A stretch of DNA of 7,769 nt from Desulfobacteraceae bacterium (GTDB lineage Bacteria > Desulfobacterota > Desulfobacteria > Desulfobacterales > Desulfosarcinaceae): NCBI GenBank assembly GCA_027031325.1, contig JALVRI010000021.1:1-7769 (forward strand), in the 5' to 3' direction. This document shows positions 4,640 to 7,769 of the stretch, in pieces. Within the stretch, counting starts at the first letter, position 1. Every line of letters begins with the position of its first letter. Under the pieces are notes generated by a model. That model did no database searches. It was not told the DNA's origin and saw only the letters and a program-made list of their open reading frames with translations. The position numbers were made by a program, and so were the translations under genes.

Positions 4640-6424
4640 TCAGGCCTCCTTGACGACAATCATCTGTTCCTTGTCGGCCCTTTCTATCTGGGTCTCATTG
4701 GTGGTGGCCATTTCAGCCTTGAAGCACAGTGCCCACATCATGATTATACCGAGGATCCACCAGCTGATCTGCCAGGACCACAGGGGTGGGAACCCTGAAA
4801 ATGAATAGGCGCTGTTACCAAGAATACAGGCAGGCCCGATTGCAAAGAAGTACCACACCGGAACGACAATCTTCATCACACTACGCCACTTGCGCCCGCT
4901 TTCACTAGGCGCATCCACATCATCCAGCCACTTGCGCACCTCCGCCTGGCGCTTGATTGTCTCCTCGTTGTCTTTGATTCCTATACCGCGGCAAATGTAC
5001 GCCACCACCAGCCCGCTGAAGGTTCCCCAGAAGGCACAGTGCATCGAAAGCGGATATTTCCAGACGTAATACGTCAGGAAAACACCTATCATACCGGCCA
5101 GAACTCCGAGGGTCGCACCGATGCTCGGGAAACGGAAGCCCCACAAGACGCCCAGCAACAGTATGTACATAACGAATCCGAAGGCTGTTGCCAGAGCACC
5201 GAGAATAACCAGGGCTGCCTTTGAAGTCAGTCCGACGGCAAGGGCGGCAATGGTCACCAGGGTGGCCAGGAGCCGGTTGACCCAGATCTGCTCGGCATGG
5301 CCGGCTTTCTGCTTACGGATGTATCTCCAGTAAACATCCCGCAGGAGAATAGATCCACCGGTTCCGATGTAAGGCGCTGCGGTGGAATGAATGGCCGCAA
5401 TGGCACCCATGAACACCAGGCCAAGCGCAAGGCCGGGCAGATACTTGGTCATCATCATGGGCACAACGTCAGAGTCCTTGGCAAAATGCATGATCCCTTT
5501 TACTTCGAGAACCTTGGCACCCATCCCCTGGAAAGCCGTGAAAAAGAACAGGGCAAAGCCGACTACGAAAGTGCTCATGAAGGCCTGTTGCCATGCCAGA
5601 GGCTTGGGGGATTTGATTCCAAAGTTCCACATGGTAAAAGCCGGCGAGGACTGGATGCCCATCAGGGCGAACATGTAAGTCAGGATCATCACCGCGGTCC
5701 ATGCGGTTTCACCCGGCGCTCCGCCAAGGCCGAAGTTGATAACCCGCGGAACGTTCAGCTGTCTTGCCGGCAGCTTGGCGATCTCGGCTGAAAATTCGCT
5801 CCAGCCGCCGAACTGGGCCAGGGCGTAGGCACCGAGGATTATGATGCCGCCTACCAGCAGGATGAACTGGATCACGCCGACCCAGGTACTGGCCTTCAAA
5901 CCTCCGGTACATACATAGAACCAGACGATAAAGGCCATGAAAATGGCACCAAAGGTGAAGGGTACGCCGGCCACGTAGTGAAACAGGGCCGCCGACGCCA
6001 TCAGCTGGACCGCTGAATAGAACATGGAATAGAGAAACGCGGTCAAGACCGACAGCCAACGGACGGCTTCCGTGTTGTAGTAATAAGCGTACATATCACC
6101 AGGGGTGATAAACCCGTAGCGCTTACCCATCAGCCAGGTACGTTTTGAAAAGAAAGCACCGGTGATGGGAATGGTAAGTACGTAAAAAGAAGCGAACGCA
6201 TATGCCAAACCGTCACGCCAGATCAGGCCGGGATGGCCGATAAAGGTCCATCCGCTGAATGACGCGGCCGTGGCTGCCATGAGAAAGGCTATAAACGGGA
6301 TCGACCGCCCGGCTATCGCGTAGCCTGAAGAAGTCTTTTCAGTGAAATAACCTTTCAGCCCCCAATAAAAGCAGTAAATGATATAGAGCCCCAGAAATAT
6401 GTAGACCCATGTGGTTCCACTCAT
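4640..6424 (-). CDS. sodium:solute symporter (SSS family), probable acetate/short-chain carboxylate uptake
   Basis: 594 aa from the ATG at 6424, chosen for the strong Shine-Dalgarno GGGGAGG 8 nt upstream; an in-frame TTG at 6445 lies upstream of that site and is rejected. The protein is an inner-membrane sodium-coupled importer of the SSS (TC 2.A.21) family, with well over ten hydrophobic segments. The family signature is at about 174-190 (GGLKASTWVGVIQFILL), and the early substrate/sodium region includes ATAASFSGWTFIG (about 51-63). A hydrophilic stretch near the C-terminus (KDNEETIKRQAEVRKWL) precedes two more TM segments and a charged tail, which makes it longer than E. coli ActP (about 549 aa). 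Substrate is inferred from position directly downstream of acs: acetate, or a related monocarboxylate such as propionate or pyruvate. It is followed by a 28-aa membrane peptide gene. Confidence 0.92.
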   Translation of the reverse strand: MSGTTWVYIFLGLYIIYCFYWGLKGYFTEKTSSGYAIAGRSIPFIAFLMAATAASFSGWTFIGHPGLIWRDGLAYAFASFYVLTIPITGAFFSKRTWLMGKRYGFITPGDMYAYYYNTEAVRWLSVLTAFLYSMFYSAVQLMASAALFHYVAGVPFTFGAIFMAFIVWFYVCTGGLKASTWVGVIQFILLVGGIIILGAYALAQFGGWSEFSAEIAKLPARQLNVPRVINFGLGGAPGETAWTAVMILTYMFALMGIQSSPAFTMWNFGIKSPKPLAWQQAFMSTFVVGFALFFFTAFQGMGAKVLEVKGIMHFAKDSDVVPMMMTKYLPGLALGLVFMGAIAAIHSTAAPYIGTGGSILLRDVYWRYIRKQKAGHAEQIWVNRLLATLVTIAALAVGLTSKAALVILGALATAFGFVMYILLLGVLWGFRFPSIGATLGVLAGMIGVFLTYYVWKYPLSMHCAFWGTFSGLVVAYICRGIGIKDNEETIKRQAEVRKWLDDVDAPSESGRKWRSVMKIVVPVWYFFAIGPACILGNSAYSFSGFPPLWSWQISWWILGIIMMWALCFKAEMATTNETQIERADKEQMIVVKEA

Positions 6425-6432
6425 CGTTCTTT

Positions 6433-6439
6433 CCTCCCC
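6433..6439 (-). promoter_or_regulatory. strong Shine-Dalgarno of the symporter gene
   Basis: GGGGAGG on the minus strand, 8 nt before the ATG at 6424. It settles the start against the upstream TTG at 6445. Confidence 0.8.
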
Positions 6440-6457
6440 TACCAAAGGTCTTCTGTT

Positions 6458-6481
6458 GACCGATCTCGGTCAGGGATCGGT
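6458..6481. promoter_or_regulatory. nested inverted repeats in the symporter leader
   Basis: Two mutually exclusive inverted repeats share bases: GACCGA-TC-TCGGTC (6458-6471) and ACCGATC … GATCGGT (6459-6465 with 6475-6481, 9-nt spacer). They lie 34-57 nt upstream of the symporter ATG. They could be an operator for a dimeric regulator or alternative leader hairpins; no regulator family can be named from the motif. Confidence 0.4.
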
Positions 6482-6486
6482 TGGCG

Positions 6487-6509
6487 AAAATAACGTTAGC
6501 TGCCGTTAT
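6487..6509 (-). terminator. weak terminator-like hairpin between acs and symporter
   Basis: On the minus strand ATAACG and CGTTAT pair across an 8-nt loop (6509-6490) and the stem runs into TTTT (6490-6487). The stem has only two G-C pairs, so any termination would be partial. It may act together with the larger hairpin at 6525-6553 to lower symporter expression relative to acs. Confidence 0.3.
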
Positions 6510-6524
6510 CACCCCCTTTCAGGG

Positions 6525-6553
6525 ACCGGCCGCATTGTTTTAATGCGGCCGGT
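6525..6553 (-). promoter_or_regulatory. 12-bp GC-rich hairpin downstream of acs
   Basis: ACCGGCCGCATT and AATGCGGCCGGT pair perfectly over 12 bp with a 5-nt loop, 28 nt after the acs stop codon. There is no T run directly after it on the minus strand (CCCTGAAAGGG follows), so it is more likely a 3'-end stabiliser, RNA processing site or leaky terminator than a full intrinsic terminator. A second small hairpin (GAGCT-AAAA-AGCTC, 6555-6568) and a third (CCCT-TTC-AGGG, 6514-6524) flank it. Confidence 0.7.
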
Positions 6554-6581
6554 TGAGCTAAAAAGCTCCGCAAGCTTAGAT

Positions 6582-7769
6582 TCAGCTCTGAACCATCTGG
6601 CGAATTTCCTCGACCACGTCGGGATTTGCCAGGGTGGTCACATCACCGACATCCTTTTGGTTCGAAATGGATGCCAACACACGGCGCATGATTTTGCCCG
6701 AACGTGTTTTGGGCATATCCTTGACGATCCAAACCTTGCGAGGCTTGGCGATCTTGCCTATCTCGTTGCAAATGGCATCCGAAACCTTCTGGGCAAGCTC
6801 GGGCGAAGCTTCGTAACCTGGTTTCAGCGAGACATAGAGATCAGGTTCTTTGCCCTTTATATCGTGGGCTACCGGGACGACAGCCGCCTCGGCGACTTCT
6901 TCCACCACCAGGGCTGCTGATTCAATTTCCTTGGTCCCCAGCCTGTGCCCGGAGACATTGATTACGTCATCGATTCGACCCAGGATCCTGAAGTAGCCGT
7001 CGGCTGCTTCCACCGCCGCGTCACCGGTAAGATAAGGCCAATCCCTCCAGTCCTTGCTGTTGGGATCCTTGCAGTAACGTTCGTAATACTGTCGCACGTA
7101 CCTGTCACGGTCACCCCAAATGGTCTGGAAGGCTCCCGGCCAGGGATTCTGGATGCATATATTCCCGGCCTTGCCCGATCCTCTTTCGATGACGTTGCCT
7201 TCATCATCGTAGATCACAGGATGAATCCCGGGCATACCCGGCCCGGCGCTGCCTGGTTTCATGGGAGTAATGGCCGGCAAGGTTGAGCAGAGGAAACCAC
7301 CGGTTTCAGTCTGCCACCAGGTATCAACGATTATGGCTTCACCCTTTCCGACTTCCTTGTGATACCATTTCCACACTTCAGGCTCTATCGGCTCACCGAC
7401 AGTGGTCATGTGTTTGAAGTGGTAGTCGTACTTGGCCGGTTCATCAGGTCCTACCTTCCGGAGGGCCCGGATGGCGGTCGGGGCGGTATGGAAGATGTTT
7501 ACTCCCAGATCCTGGGCTATCCTCCAGGGGCGCCCCGGATCAGGATAGGTGGGAACACCTTCATAGACAACCGTTGAAGCGCAAAGCGAAAGCGGACCGT
7601 AGACGATATACGAGTGGCCCGTTATCCAGCCTATGTCGGCCATACACCAGTATACGTCTTCAGGATGGATATCCTGAACGTACTTGGAGGTTCCCGTTAC
7701 GTAGGCCAGGTAACCACCTGTCGAATGCTGGCAACCTTTCGGCTTTCCGGTCGTACCGCTGGTGTACAT
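6582..7769 (-). CDS. acs: acetyl-CoA synthetase (AMP-forming), N-terminus outside window
   Basis: The visible 395 residues are the C-terminal part of an enzyme of usually about 650 aa; the 5' end, some 255 codons, lies beyond the right edge, and the Met at the edge is internal. Acs makes acetyl-CoA from acetate, ATP and CoA through acetyl-AMP in the cytoplasm. Seen in order (visible numbering): the ATP-binding motif YTSGTTGKPKG (2-12), HTAPTAIRAL (94-103), VGEPIEPEVW (124-133), WWQTETGG (151-158), whose tryptophan limits the acyl pocket to acetate or propionate in the family, YLTGD (246-250), GRIDDVINVSGHRLGT (264-279), and the C-terminal PKTRSGKIMRR with K359. That lysine matches the one acetylated to switch off Acs in Salmonella (K609). 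It is the first visible gene of the acs-symporter cluster and supplies the metabolic step after uptake. Propionyl-CoA synthetase is a less likely alternative. Confidence 0.96.
   Translation of the reverse strand: MYTSGTTGKPKGCQHSTGGYLAYVTGTSKYVQDIHPEDVYWCMADIGWITGHSYIVYGPLSLCASTVVYEGVPTYPDPGRPWRIAQDLGVNIFHTAPTAIRALRKVGPDEPAKYDYHFKHMTTVGEPIEPEVWKWYHKEVGKGEAIIVDTWWQTETGGFLCSTLPAITPMKPGSAGPGMPGIHPVIYDDEGNVIERGSGKAGNICIQNPWPGAFQTIWGDRDRYVRQYYERYCKDPNSKDWRDWPYLTGDAAVEAADGYFRILGRIDDVINVSGHRLGTKEIESAALVVEEVAEAAVVPVAHDIKGKEPDLYVSLKPGYEASPELAQKVSDAICNEIGKIAKPRKVWIVKDMPKTRSGKIMRRVLASISNQKDVGDVTTLANPDVVEEIRQMVQS

Noticed and set aside
6425..6445. TTG start for the symporter at 6445
   Set aside because: The strong GGGGAGG site lies downstream of it and is correctly spaced for the ATG at 6424.
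1..7769. Insertion sequence, transposase or integrase signature
   Set aside because: No DDE, HUH, serine or tyrosine recombinase protein is encoded and no terminal inverted repeats with target duplication were found.

Overview
The window looks like a chromosomal segment of a Gram-negative, probably Desulfobacterota (sulfate-reducer type), bacterium. This is inferred from the style of the acetyl-CoA synthetase and symporter proteins, the pairing of acs with a sodium/solute symporter and tiny membrane proteins, and moderate GC with AT-rich gaps; no marker gene fixes the taxon. All recognised genes lie on the minus strand, so transcription runs from high to low coordinates.

From the right edge: (1) the C-terminal ~395 residues of acetyl-CoA synthetase (acs; 5' end outside the window); (2) a 157-bp gap with a 12-bp GC-rich hairpin, smaller hairpins and inverted repeats; (3) a 594-aa sodium:solute symporter; (4) a 28-aa single-pass membrane microprotein gene at 4515-4601; (5) a 76-aa zinc-ribbon plus one-TM protein; (6) a 151-aa degenerate response-regulator receiver, whose start sits in an 18-bp tandem duplication; (7) a 714-aa fusion of two TM segments, a HAMP-like linker, a PAS domain, a degenerate histidine-kinase-like core and an intact DEDDh (DnaQ-like) exonuclease. 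The receiver overlaps the fusion gene by 34 nt. After a ~400-bp AT-rich gap (1183-1589) with a terminator and a possible 48-aa ORF comes (8) an SF2 helicase with an extra N-terminal domain, running off the left edge.

Genes 1-7 read as one acetate (short-chain carboxylate) module: uptake by the symporter and its putative microprotein partner, activation to acetyl-CoA by Acs, and a sensory pair (membrane PAS/pseudokinase-exonuclease plus receiver) that may report on or control it. The link between acetate transport and a PAS/exonuclease protein is the most intriguing part of the window. The helicase looks like a separate transcription unit.
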